From the NCBI GenBank assembly GCA_031119475.1, contig JAVHXV010000006.1:62001-126000 (forward strand): a stretch of DNA of 64,000 nt, read 5' to 3'. Under the pieces are notes generated by a model. The model worked only from the letters and a program-made list of their open reading frames with translations. It was not told where the DNA came from and did no database searches. The translations under genes and the position numbers were made by a program. Shown piece by piece: positions 1 to 8,059 of the stretch. The stretch's first letter is position 1; every line of letters starts with the position of its first letter. Source of the stretch: Pedobacter sp. Lineage in GTDB: Bacteria; Bacteroidota; Bacteroidia; Sphingobacteriales; Sphingobacteriaceae.

Positions 1-897
1 AGGAAATTGTATTATATCATTTCTTCATTGATCATCATCCTTGGTGTGGTATTCTTTGTTAAAAACAAAGGGCTAAACCTTGGTGTAGATTTCAAAGGTG
101 GCAGGACCTATCTCGTGAAATTCGAGAAGAATATGAATACCGAAGATGTAGCACACAAATTGACTGCAACATTCGAAGGTAAAGAAGCAATGGTCAAAAC
201 CGCTGGAACAGACAATACCTTAAAAATTACTACTTCTTACCATATCGAAGACCAAGATGCAAATGCAGATAAGGTTGTAGAAAGCGCTTTGAGAAAAGGG
301 CTCGACGAAATCGGCACCAAATATGTAATCGATGGTTCACAAAAGGTGACCCCTACCATTGCAAGTGACATCATCAATGGTGCATACCTTGCGGTATTGG
401 TATCTTGCGTATTTATGTTCTTCTACATCCTGATCCGCTTCAGAAAATGGCAGTATGGATTGGGTGCGGTCATCGCCCTGTTCCATGACGTGCTATTGGT
501 GTTGTCGTTCTACACCATTTTAGACGGAGTGCTGCCTTTTCCATTGGAAATTGGACAGGACTTTATCGCTGCCATCTTAACCGTAATGGGCTATACGATG
601 ACGGAAACTGTTGTTGTATTTGATAGGATCCGTGAAAAATTGGGAGAAACCGGTAAAGATGACGTATATGGCGAAGAGCGCAATACGTTGATCAATTTTG
701 CCTTGAACAGTACCTTAAGCCGTACCATCCTGACCTCTTTAACCGTATTCTTTGTATTGATCGTGATCTTCATCTTTGGTGGCGATAGCATCAGAGGATT
801 TATCTTCGCGCTATTGATTGGCCGGATCATTGGTACCTACTCTTCATTGTGTATCTCTACGCCAATTGTAATCGATCTTTCGAAAGACAAAAAATAA
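1..897 (+). CDS. secDF: Protein translocase SecDF, C-terminal (SecF) part, truncated by the window edge
   Basis: This is the SecF half of the Sec accessory membrane complex, which uses the proton gradient to help pull proteins across the inner membrane. The frame is open from base 1, so the visible 298 codons are the end of a longer gene. In Bacteroidota SecD and SecF are usually one polypeptide, which fits. Visible features are the first SecF transmembrane segment at the start, the periplasmic segment containing LGVDFKGGR (SecF-type signature), and a C-terminal bundle of about five membrane helices with the conserved stretch VMGYTMTETVVVFDRIRE. The stop is followed closely by an intrinsic terminator. 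Family assignment is secure; the SecD part lies outside the window. Confidence 0.93.
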   Translation, partial: RKLYYIISSLIIILGVVFFVKNKGLNLGVDFKGGRTYLVKFEKNMNTEDVAHKLTATFEGKEAMVKTAGTDNTLKITTSYHIEDQDANADKVVESALRKGLDEIGTKYVIDGSQKVTPTIASDIINGAYLAVLVSCVFMFFYILIRFRKWQYGLGAVIALFHDVLLVLSFYTILDGVLPFPLEIGQDFIAAILTVMGYTMTETVVVFDRIREKLGETGKDDVYGEERNTLINFALNSTLSRTILTSLTVFFVLIVIFIFGGDSIRGFIFALLIGRIIGTYSSLCISTPIVIDLSKDKK

Positions 898-920
898 AGC
901 ATCAACGCTTAAACTTTTTG

Positions 921-952
921 AAAAGGCATCCATATATTTGGGTGCCTTTTTT
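921..952 (+). terminator. Intrinsic terminator after secDF
   Basis: A 9-bp stem (AAGGCATCC pairing with GGGTGCCTT, one T-G wobble) closes an AT-rich loop and runs into a T tract. It sits 24 bp after the secDF stop. Confidence 0.8.
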
Positions 953-956
953 GCTT

Positions 957-1130
957 TGGGCGGAGAGCGGAGAGCGGAGAGCGGAGGGCGAAAAGCGGAG
1001 AGCATAAAGCATAAAGCGAAAAGCATAAGGCGGAAAGCATAAAGCGAAAACTAAGGCTACAACAACGCCAGACGCTGAGCTAAACGCCAGACGCCGTAAG
1101 CCAAACGCGATACGCAACACGCATTGCACC
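957..1130. repeat. Degenerate heptamer arrays (GCGGAGA/GCATAAA type, then NNNNNGC type)
   Basis: The first half (about 958-1050) is a run of words such as CGGAGAG and GCATAAA on a 7- to 8-bp spacing. The second half (about 1066-1130) steps in 7-bp units that nearly all end in GC, for example CAGACGC, CGTAAGC, CAAACGC, GATACGC, AACACGC. No gene is supported here; open frames across it are products of the repeat. Confidence 0.8.
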
Positions 1131-1162
1131 AAACAAATTCCTTTTCATTGAGTTTAACTAAT

Positions 1163-2485
1163 ATGAATAGCGGAAAACCAAAAATAGTAATCGTAGGCGG
1201 TGGTTTTGGGGGTATCGAACTGGCCAAAAAACTCCGTAAGAAAGCTGTCGAAGTCGTCATCTTGGACAAGCACAATTACCACACTTTTCAGCCATTGCTG
1301 TATCAGGTGGCAACAGGTGGATTAGAAGCGGATTCGATTGCCTTTCCTATTCGAAAAATATTTAAGGGACAAAAAAACCTGACTTTTAGGGTAACTGAAG
1401 TCCAAAAGGTGATCCCCCAAGAAAATAAACTGCTGACTACAATTGGCGAAATTACCTATGATTACCTGGTGATCGCGACGGGCTCTACGAGCAATTTTTT
1501 TGGACAGGACGAGATCCAGGAAAATGCCATGCCGATGAAGTCTATTCCAGAGGCCTTAAATCTGCGAAGCCTGATCTTACAACACTTAGAAGCCGCATTG
1601 ATTGCCCCTACTCCAGCGGCTGAGGCCGAACTCCTGAATTTTGTGATTGTGGGTGGCGGCCCGACTGGCGTAGAGACTGCTGGAGCTATTGCCGAACTAA
1701 AAAAGCATGTCTTAAAAAACGATTATCCAGAACTGGACATCCAGAAAGTAAATATTTACCTGATCGAAGGGTCTCCTGAACTTTTAGGCCCCATGTCAAA
1801 ACAGTCGCAGGAAAAGTCGCAAAAATTCCTGGAAGAACTCGGCGTAACCATCTATACCTCTGCGCGGGTGCAATCCTATGATGGAAGCCTACTTACCCTG
1901 GCTGACGGACGAACCATCCATGCCAAGACCGTGATCTGGAGCGCAGGGGTTAAGGGAGTAGTACTTAATGGCCTTGACCCAACTTGTACTGTGCGTGGCA
2001 ATCGATTAAAGGTCGATAAGACCAATAAGGTAGATTGCTATGACAACGTCTACGCCATAGGCGATGTAGCCGCCATGTTGAGCGATGAGACTCCAAATGG
2101 ACATCCCGGAGTGGCGCCAGTAGCCATCCAACAAGGCAAATTATTGGCAGAAAACATATTAAATAAGATTGAAGGAAAACCGACCAGTCACTTCAAGTAT
2201 TTTGACAAGGGCTCCATGGCAACTGTGGGTAGGAACCGTGCAGTAGTTGACATCAACAAAATCCACTTCCAGGGCGTTTTTGCCTGGTTTACCTGGATGT
2301 TCGTGCACCTGATGACATTGGTCGGATTTAGAAACAAACTGGTCGTTTTTGTGAACTGGGTCTGGAGCTATTTTAGTTATGACCGGGGAACCCGTTTGAT
2401 TATCCGACCCTTCCTCAAAAAGGCAGATATCATCAAGTTAAATGACAAATATCGATCTAGCGAGACCCAAGAGGGTGTAAGCTAA
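1163..2485 (+). CDS. ndh: Type II NADH:quinone oxidoreductase (NDH-2), FAD-dependent
   Basis: This single-subunit, non-proton-pumping enzyme passes electrons from NADH to the membrane quinone pool. The 440-residue product has the N-terminal FAD-binding Rossmann motif (IVIVGGGFGGIELAKKL), a second Rossmann motif for NADH near the middle (FVIVGGGPTGVETAGA), the FAD-binding YAIGDVAA motif, and the quinone-site-like segment VAPVAIQQGK. A C-terminal hydrophobic and amphipathic region (WFTWMFVHLMTLVGF) would anchor it to the membrane face. The start is ATG 1163, which places the FAD motif at the usual distance from the N-terminus; a TTG 39 bp upstream lies in the repeat block and is rejected. The gene stands alone, and cydAB elsewhere in the window offers a terminal oxidase for the same chain. 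Confidence 0.92.
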   Translation: MNSGKPKIVIVGGGFGGIELAKKLRKKAVEVVILDKHNYHTFQPLLYQVATGGLEADSIAFPIRKIFKGQKNLTFRVTEVQKVIPQENKLLTTIGEITYDYLVIATGSTSNFFGQDEIQENAMPMKSIPEALNLRSLILQHLEAALIAPTPAAEAELLNFVIVGGGPTGVETAGAIAELKKHVLKNDYPELDIQKVNIYLIEGSPELLGPMSKQSQEKSQKFLEELGVTIYTSARVQSYDGSLLTLADGRTIHAKTVIWSAGVKGVVLNGLDPTCTVRGNRLKVDKTNKVDCYDNVYAIGDVAAMLSDETPNGHPGVAPVAIQQGKLLAENILNKIEGKPTSHFKYFDKGSMATVGRNRAVVDINKIHFQGVFAWFTWMFVHLMTLVGFRNKLVVFVNWVWSYFSYDRGTRLIIRPFLKKADIIKLNDKYRSSETQEGVS

Positions 2486-2664
2486 GTTTTTGACCACAAA
2501 GGCACGAAGGCCACAAGAATGTGGGCAATGCAAGAGTCACGATAGCCATTAAGATATAGTGCATAGCCGATCTGAGGATAGTCAAACCTGCAAGTACTCA
2601 TTGATGGGTGGTGATTTTACAGGCCAAATCCAAAATTTTCTTACATTAGCCTAAATTCAAGAGC

Positions 2665-3522
2665 ATGCACCAGTCAGCTGTCCATCTTACCGAATGTCCA
2701 CGTGATGCCATGCAGGGGCTGCATGATTTTGTGCCAACGCACCACAAAATTGCCTACCTCAATCTGTTATTGCAAGTTGGTTTTGATACCCTTGATTTTG
2801 GGAGTTTTGTGTCGCCGAAGGCCATTCCGCAAATGCGCGATACAGCCAAAGTATTGGACCAATTGGAATTGACAACTACCAAATTATTGGCGATTGTAGC
2901 CAATGTTAAAGGTGTAGAAGCAGCGGTTTCCCATCAGGCTATTGATTACCTGGGCTTTCCATTTTCGATATCTGAGACCTTCCAGCAGCGCAACACCAAT
3001 GCTAGCATTGCCCAATCGTTAAACACAGTTGAGGAAATGCTCAATCTATGCGACCGGCACCACAAAACCGCTGTAGTTTACCTATCCATGGCTTTCGGGA
3101 ATCCATATGGTGATGAATGGAATGCTGAGATTGTTGAAAAATGGGCCAATGAACTTGTTAAAAGGGGTGTAAAGATCCTTTCACTTGCCGATACCACTGG
3201 GGTGGCGAGTCCTGATAAAATCAGGGCTATTTTTGCCCAGTTCCAACAGCATTACAGTACCACAGCACTTGGGGTGCACCTGCACAGCACTCCCCATACC
3301 CGATTAGAAAAATTAGAAGCCGCCTATGCAGCAGGTTGTAGGAGATTTGACAGTGCATTGAAAGGTTTTGGTGGATGCCCGATGGCAGCCGATGAACTGA
3401 CGGGAAATATGGCCACCGAAGAACTCATCAGCTTTTTGGCCAATCAAGGTGTACATCCCAAACTCAATTTCGATAAATTGCAGGAGGCCCTCGCCTACTC
3501 GTCAAATATATTTCCTCGATAA
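2665..3522 (+). CDS. Hydroxymethylglutaryl-CoA lyase-like protein (DRE-TIM metallolyase)
   Basis: HMG-CoA lyase cleaves HMG-CoA to acetyl-CoA and acetoacetate in leucine breakdown. The 285-residue protein fits a single TIM barrel of this family. The divalent-metal and substrate motif appears as ECPRDAMQ (R13, D14; family form is usually VGPRDGLQ), the metal-binding histidines as GVHLHST (H205, H207), and the catalytic cysteine as GFGGCPMA (C238), followed by the typical TGNMATEELI segment. The N-terminal motif departs from the commonest sequence, so a related acyl-CoA lyase role remains possible. ATG 2665 begins right at the barrel, so the start is credible. It is alone; leucine dehydrogenase at 24250 would feed the same pathway. 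Confidence 0.85.
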   Translation: MHQSAVHLTECPRDAMQGLHDFVPTHHKIAYLNLLLQVGFDTLDFGSFVSPKAIPQMRDTAKVLDQLELTTTKLLAIVANVKGVEAAVSHQAIDYLGFPFSISETFQQRNTNASIAQSLNTVEEMLNLCDRHHKTAVVYLSMAFGNPYGDEWNAEIVEKWANELVKRGVKILSLADTTGVASPDKIRAIFAQFQQHYSTTALGVHLHSTPHTRLEKLEAAYAAGCRRFDSALKGFGGCPMAADELTGNMATEELISFLANQGVHPKLNFDKLQEALAYSSNIFPR

Positions 3523-3693
3523 GCAACATCGCTGATCAACTCCTTGCTCAATACCTAACGCTACATATACTGTTTTACGAACCGATATCCCTTTCGTATT
3601 CATTGACTTATCAACTATTGTAAAATCTTTCATACCAATTCCGATTTGGCTTCTTTTAGTAATATATTTAATCAACTAACTAAAAACTGAACC

Positions 3694-5103
3694 ATGAAGA
3701 AAAATCTACTCACTTTTTTAGGGCTTATTTCGGCATTGTTTACCTATGCGCAGGAATATGAGCCCAAAGATTACCTTAGCAAGGAGTTTCATGCTGGACG
3801 CCGCGAGGCATTGCGCAACATCATGCCCGACAGTTCGGTAATGGTGATCTTTGCCTATCCTACGCGTACCTTTTCGAACGATGTAGACTATCTCTACCAT
3901 CAAAATCCAGACCTGTATTACTTTACCGGCTATAAAGAACCTGATGCCGTACTTTTTATTTTCAAGGACAAGCAAACTGATGCCAATGGCAATACATTCA
4001 AGGAGCTTTTCTTTGTACAGAAGCGAAACCCGCAACAGGAAAGCTGGACCGGCAGGCGTTTGGGTGCTGAAGGTGTTAAATCGAAACTGGGCATCGACAT
4101 GGTATTCAACGGCAGTGAGTTTGCCGCTTATCCAATCGATTTGTCAAAGATCAAAAACATCATCTACAGCACACCAAATGGAATGGTACCCGCGAAATCG
4201 GAAAATGCCATGCTCAATGGACTATGGGCTTCATTCGTTAAAAAAGCGAACATCCAAAATCCGAATTCGCCATTGTATTACAAGCTGACCGGGCAATTGA
4301 GGGCCATTAAAACACCGGAAGAGCTCCGCATGCTACGCAAGGCCATTGAAATTTCTTGCGAGGGGCAAAATGAAGTGATGAAGGCCGCACATCCAGAAAT
4401 GAGCGAACTCGAAATCCAGGGCCTGCACGAATACGTCCATAAAAAATATGGCGCCGAAGAAGTGGGCTATGGTTCAATTGTGGGCGCTGGCGATAACGGC
4501 TGCATCCTACATTACGAAACCAATACCAAGACCAAAGTGGGCAATACCCTCATCTTAATGGACGTAGGTGCCGAATACCATGGCTACACTGCCGACGTAA
4601 CGCGCACCATCCCGGCCAACGGAAAATTCACAGAGGCCCAAAAACAGATCTATCAACTGGTCTACGATGCACAGGAGGCTGCTTTTAAAACCTTAAAGGA
4701 CGGTGCAAAGATGGCCGATGCCAGTGCTGCAGCCTACGAAACGATTGGCAACGGGCTGGTGACGTTGGGAATCATCAAAGATAAAAAAGAGGCCAGAAAA
4801 TATTATACGCACGGCTTGGGCCACCATATCGGATTGGATGTGCATGACCGTGGCAGCATGGCTACCCTGCAAAAAAACATGGTCATTACCATTGAGCCGG
4901 GGATCTATATTCCTGCCAATAGCGATTGCGATAAAAAATGGTGGGATACCGCGGTGAGAATTGAAGACGATGTACTCATTACCCAAGATGGTTACGAGAT
5001 CTTGTCTAAATTTGCACCACGCAGCATTGCCGATGTAGAAAAACAGATGACCAAAAAGAGTGCCTTGGACGATTTTAAACTGGCGCCTCTGAAGACCAAC
5101 TAA
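3694..5103 (+). CDS. pepP: Secreted Xaa-Pro aminopeptidase, M24B family
   Basis: This metallopeptidase removes N-terminal residues that precede proline. A signal peptide (MKKNLLTFLGLISALFTYA, then Q) precedes an aminopeptidase-P N-terminal domain (about 25-170; GRREALRNIMPDSSVMVIFA) and the pita-bread catalytic domain (about 200-455). The five dinuclear-metal ligands are all visible: D290 and D301 in MDVGAEYHGYTADVTRT, H377 in HGLGHHIG, E401 in TIEPGIYI, and E424 in VRIEDDV. At 469 residues it has full family length. The signal peptide predicts a periplasmic location, common for Bacteroidota members. An intrinsic terminator follows the stop, so it is probably a one-gene transcript. Confidence 0.93.
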   Translation: MKKNLLTFLGLISALFTYAQEYEPKDYLSKEFHAGRREALRNIMPDSSVMVIFAYPTRTFSNDVDYLYHQNPDLYYFTGYKEPDAVLFIFKDKQTDANGNTFKELFFVQKRNPQQESWTGRRLGAEGVKSKLGIDMVFNGSEFAAYPIDLSKIKNIIYSTPNGMVPAKSENAMLNGLWASFVKKANIQNPNSPLYYKLTGQLRAIKTPEELRMLRKAIEISCEGQNEVMKAAHPEMSELEIQGLHEYVHKKYGAEEVGYGSIVGAGDNGCILHYETNTKTKVGNTLILMDVGAEYHGYTADVTRTIPANGKFTEAQKQIYQLVYDAQEAAFKTLKDGAKMADASAAAYETIGNGLVTLGIIKDKKEARKYYTHGLGHHIGLDVHDRGSMATLQKNMVITIEPGIYIPANSDCDKKWWDTAVRIEDDVLITQDGYEILSKFAPRSIADVEKQMTKKSALDDFKLAPLKTN

Positions 5104-5137
5104 AGCTTATTCCTTAGCGCTGAGCGCTATGCGTCAT

Positions 5138-5174
5138 AAAATCGCGGGGCATTAAAACTTCGCGATTTTTTTAT
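5138..5174 (+). terminator. Intrinsic terminator after the Xaa-Pro aminopeptidase gene
   Basis: AAAATCGCG and CGCGATTTT form a 9-bp stem around a 14-nt loop, with the right arm extending into a run of seven T. Confidence 0.85.
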
Positions 5175-5186
5175 TGTTTTTGGTGT

Positions 5187-5402
5187 ATGACAAGGTATCG
5201 GAGCAAAAGCGGTAAAAATTCGGGCGTAACAGGGTTCGAAATCGGTATGGATTATATTATTGTCCAGTTTAACTTCGATGAACAATATAGATACACCTAT
5301 CAAAGTGCAGGCGCAGATGCGATTGAAAAAATGAAAAGCCTTGCCGAAAAGCAAAAGGGCCTAAGTACATTTATAAGCAGAAATAACCCACCTTACAGTT
5401 GA
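5187..5402 (+). CDS. Small hypothetical protein (71 aa)
   Basis: I do not recognise this gene with confidence. It encodes 71 soluble residues with a basic N-terminus (MTRYRSKSGKNSG), a beta-rich middle (DYIIVQFNF, YRYTYQSAG) and a helical tail (ADAIEKMKSLAEKQKGLSTFI). The layout resembles small KTSC-like domain proteins, in which an aromatic-rich strand pair is followed by a helix, but this is a shape comparison only. The ATG lies just past the preceding terminator, and amino-acid use looks coding. It ends exactly where the repeat block begins. No signal peptide or membrane segment is seen. Confidence 0.6.
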   Translation: MTRYRSKSGKNSGVTGFEIGMDYIIVQFNFDEQYRYTYQSAGADAIEKMKSLAEKQKGLSTFISRNNPPYS

Positions 5403-5836
5403 CGATATTCAATGTTAAATTGATTGGTTAACTGGTTAACTGTTTAGTTGGTTAACTGCCCTACAGTACACTAGCGTGACCACAAGGACTATGAACTGGT
5501 AACGGCCAACTGGATTCTACTGCAAGTTATCCTTCGACAGGCTCAGGATGACAGATTTGGTTAATTGGTTAACTGTTTAATTGGTTAATTGTTTAATTGG
5601 TTAACTGCCCTACAGTACACTAGCGTGACCACAAGGACTATGAACTGATAACGGCCAACTGGATTCTACTGTAAGTTATCCTTCGACAGGCTCAGGATGA
5701 CAGATTTGGTTAATCGGTTAACTGTTTAATCGGTTAACTGATGGATTATTTCTAGAAATGCGCTGCAGGAGCGTCTGTTTCTGGATAAACTAGGAACTTT
5801 GAACTAGCAACTGTGAACTAATAACTGCCAACTGAA
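5403..5836. repeat. Repeat block: GGTTAACT octamers and a 149-bp tandem duplication
   Basis: No gene is supported in these 434 bases. Units of about 149 bp at 5450-5598 and 5599-5747 are nearly identical. Each contains GGTTAAYTG octamers, the word ACTAGCGTGAC (5470 and 5619), and CCTTCGACAGGCTCAGGATG, a widespread dispersed bacterial sequence. The tail (5790-5835) holds AACTGTG/AACTAAT-type heptamers. A third partial copy of the ACTAGCGTGAC element lies at 10471-10490. Confidence 0.9.
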
Positions 5837-6262
5837 TCAACTCCTCTTCACCATCTTAAAATGCTGGATGCCTGCCTCTTCAAATTGGGGTCCTTCAGCA
5901 ACAAAGCCAAATTTTGCATAAAGGCCCATGGCATCCAATTGAGCATTGAGGTAGATGTAATCGGCATCTGCCGGAAGATCGGCCAGTGCAGTAGCCACCA
6001 ATGCGCGCCCCACTCCTTGTCCACGATATTCCTTCAGGACAGCAAAACGTTCTAATTTATATCCATGATCGGTTTTACGCCACCTGCAAGCACCACATGG
6101 CCGATGGTCTGAAAGGGCCAGAAAATGGATCGATTCTTCTTCATTCTCCCATTCCAATTCGGGCGGGCAGTTCTGTTCTTCTACAAAGACGATTTTACGG
6201 ATTGCGAAAACTTTTTCGAGATCTTCTTTATGTCTTGCTTTTTGAACTTGGAGTACTTCCAT
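5837..6262 (-). CDS. GNAT-family N-acetyltransferase (ElaA-like)
   Basis: GNAT enzymes move an acetyl group from acetyl-CoA to an amine; the substrate here is unknown. The 141-residue protein is one compact GNAT domain. The acetyl-CoA pyrophosphate-binding motif A reads EYRGQGVGRALV, preceded by the beta-4 strand YKLERFAVL, and the C-terminal FEEAGIQHFKMVK matches the ElaA-like subgroup. Its start codon lies inside the 3' end of the upstream iron-permease gene (35-bp overlap), so the two are probably cotranscribed and translationally linked. No alternative downstream start would keep the first strand. Confidence 0.85.
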   Translation of the reverse strand: MEVLQVQKARHKEDLEKVFAIRKIVFVEEQNCPPELEWENEEESIHFLALSDHRPCGACRWRKTDHGYKLERFAVLKEYRGQGVGRALVATALADLPADADYIYLNAQLDAMGLYAKFGFVAEGPQFEEAGIQHFKMVKRS

Positions 6263-6737
6263 CTTTATCTTTTTTTATAGATTTTTTCTCTCTCGATTTG
6301 GTTTGTGTATTTTCCTCGGCAGCATCGATAGAATGTGAATTATGGATATCATCTTCCTTCTCTGCCAGATCAGAAAGCCTGACATAGAATTTATGCAGCT
6401 GGTCCAGTTCATCCTCTGTTAAGTCTTCGATATCGACCATGCGGTTGCTTGCCCTTGTATTTGCAGCAATCAATTCGTTCAGTTTCAACTGGATGGCCTT
6501 ACTATCCTTGTTTTGTGCCTTCTGGATCAAAAATACCATTAAAAACGTAATAATGGTCGTTCCAGTATTGATGACCAATTGCCAGGTTTCAGAATAATCG
6601 AATAAAGGTCCGCATGCCGCCCATACGATCACGATTGTAGCAGCGCCAAGAAATGCCGGAGAACTTCCGGTAAACTTGGTAGCACCATTGGCAAATTTTT
6701 CGAAAAATCCTTGGTTTGTTTTTTTCTTTTTGGCCAT
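6228..6737 (-). CDS. Low-affinity iron permease family protein
   Basis: The 169-residue protein matches the low-affinity iron permease family (PF04120) in layout: a basic N-terminus (MAKKKKTNQ), the segment FANGATKFTGSSPAFLGA, two membrane helices (about 27-45 and 57-72), then a cytosolic helical tail with SKAIQLKLNELIAA. The last 35 residues are highly charged and low in complexity, and their coding region overlaps the start of the GNAT gene. Iron transport is the family label, derived from fungal Fet4 homology. The bacterial members are short, and transport by this protein alone has not been established here. Confidence 0.8.
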   Translation of the reverse strand: MAKKKKTNQGFFEKFANGATKFTGSSPAFLGAATIVIVWAACGPLFDYSETWQLVINTGTTIITFLMVFLIQKAQNKDSKAIQLKLNELIAANTRASNRMVDIEDLTEDELDQLHKFYVRLSDLAEKEDDIHNSHSIDAAEENTQTKSREKKSIKKDKDGSTPSSKSKT

Positions 6738-6778
6738 AACTTCCTTATTAACTCAAATTTGATAAAAAAATGTGAAGC

Positions 6779-6816
6779 ATAAAAAAGCGCAACAAGTAAA
6801 TCTACTGTTACGCTTT
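6779..6816 (-). terminator. Intrinsic terminator after fructose-bisphosphate aldolase
   Basis: On the minus strand, AAAGCGTAACA pairs with TGTTGCGCTTT (11 bp, one wobble) around an 11-nt loop and is followed by a T run. It lies 41 bp past the aldolase stop. Confidence 0.8.
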
Positions 6817-6856
6817 GTTACCTGTAAACAACTGGCTGTAAGAAATGTTTGCCTAA

Positions 6857-7936
6857 TTACAGCTTATCGTTTACATTAATGCAGTTGAGGTCTTCGAAAG
6901 CTACAGTTAAACGCTTCACAAATTCCTCTTCTCCCTTGCGCAACCAAACGCGTGGATCGTAATATTTTTTGTTCGGTTTATCATCTCCTTCGGGATTACC
7001 GATCTGTCCTTGCAGGTAAGCTTCATTCTTTTTGTAATAGGCAAGAATTCCTTCCCAGAAGGCCCATTGCATATCGGTATCGATGTTCATTTTGATCGCA
7101 CCATAAGAAATCGCTTCCCTGATCTCTTCCTGCGAAGATCCCGAGCCGCCATGGAATACAAAATTGATAGGTTTTTCGGCAGCAAGATTAAATTTCTCTT
7201 TGACGTAATCTTGTGAATTTTTAAGGATAACGGGCTGAAGCTTCACATTCCCCGGCTTATACACACCATGGACATTACCAAAAGCTGCTGCAATGGTAAA
7301 ACGATCGCTAACCTTGCTCAGTTCTTCATATGCATAGGCTACTTCCGAAGGCTGGGTATATAGTTTAGAACTATCCACATCACTGTTGTCCACCCCATCT
7401 TCTTCTCCACCGGTTACGCCCAATTCGATTTCGATGGTCATTCCCATTTTGCTCATTCGTTTCAAATATTCGACGCAGATCTCCATGTTCTCTTCAATAG
7501 GCTCTTCAGAAAGGTCGAGCATGTGGGAGGAGAACAAGGGCTTTCCAGTTTCTGCAAAAAATTGCTCACCATGGGCCAAAAGTCCATCGATCCATGGCAA
7601 TAACTTTTTGGCTGCATGGTCGGTATGCAATACAACGGCCACTCCATAATGTTCGGCCAAAAGATGTACATGTTTTGCTGCAGAAACCGCTCCCAACACA
7701 CATGCATTCAGGTTATCGTTATTCAAGGTTTTTCCGGCATAAAACTGCGCACCTCCATTAGACAATTGGATCATGACCGGCGAGTTTACCGCTTTTGCAG
7801 TCTCCATTACCGCATTGATGGTATTCGTTCCTGTTACGTTAACTGCCGGTAAAGCAAATTGATGTTTCTTAGCCTGTTCAAATAATTCTTGGACAGCTGC
7901 TCCGTAAATTACGCCTTTATAGCCTTTTAAACTCAT
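6857..7936 (-). CDS. fbaA: Class II fructose-1,6-bisphosphate aldolase
   Basis: This zinc enzyme interconverts fructose-1,6-bisphosphate with dihydroxyacetone phosphate and glyceraldehyde-3-phosphate in glycolysis and gluconeogenesis. The 359-residue length and sequence fit the class IIA type. Visible motifs are FALPAVNVTGTNTINA at the N-terminus, the zinc-ligand region VVLHTDHAAKK, the IEIELGVTGGEEDGVDNS loop, NVHGVYKPGN and VFHGGSGSSQEEI with the remaining zinc histidines, and KMNIDTDMQWAFW in the phosphate-binding C-terminal part. It is divergent from accD with a strong hairpin between them and has its own terminator, so it is monocistronic. Confidence 0.96.
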   Translation of the reverse strand: MSLKGYKGVIYGAAVQELFEQAKKHQFALPAVNVTGTNTINAVMETAKAVNSPVMIQLSNGGAQFYAGKTLNNDNLNACVLGAVSAAKHVHLLAEHYGVAVVLHTDHAAKKLLPWIDGLLAHGEQFFAETGKPLFSSHMLDLSEEPIEENMEICVEYLKRMSKMGMTIEIELGVTGGEEDGVDNSDVDSSKLYTQPSEVAYAYEELSKVSDRFTIAAAFGNVHGVYKPGNVKLQPVILKNSQDYVKEKFNLAAEKPINFVFHGGSGSSQEEIREAISYGAIKMNIDTDMQWAFWEGILAYYKKNEAYLQGQIGNPEGDDKPNKKYYDPRVWLRKGEEEFVKRLTVAFEDLNCINVNDKL

Positions 7937-7992
7937 TTTTAATAGATTTGGTAAGTGCCGAAGTTATGAAAATTTTGTATATTTCATGAGCT

Positions 7993-8020
7993 AATCAGCT
8001 AATTTGTTAATTAGCTGATT
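7993..8020 (+). promoter_or_regulatory. Perfect 12-bp inverted repeat with T tract between fba and accD
   Basis: AATCAGCTAATT and AATTAGCTGATT are exact reverse complements around the loop TGTT. Six T follow on the plus strand. The element is 39 bp before the accD ATG and 56 bp before the aldolase ATG on the other strand. It could be a leader attenuator for accD or an operator; the sequence alone does not decide. Confidence 0.6.
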
Positions 8021-8059
8021 ATTTTTTCGTTTCTTTGTAATCGCATTTTTAAAAGTAAT

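Noticed and set aside
844..1275. Several minus-strand frames upstream of ndh
   Set aside because: They read through the GCATAAA and NNNNNGC heptamers and give repetitive ALRF/LSAF peptides.
3944..4288. 114-codon frame inside the Xaa-Pro aminopeptidase gene
   Set aside because: The aminopeptidase frame is full length with all catalytic residues, so this is a shadow.
5403..5836. CRISPR array
   Set aside because: The repeats are 8-bp tandem words and one 149-bp duplication without unique spacers, and no cas gene is present.
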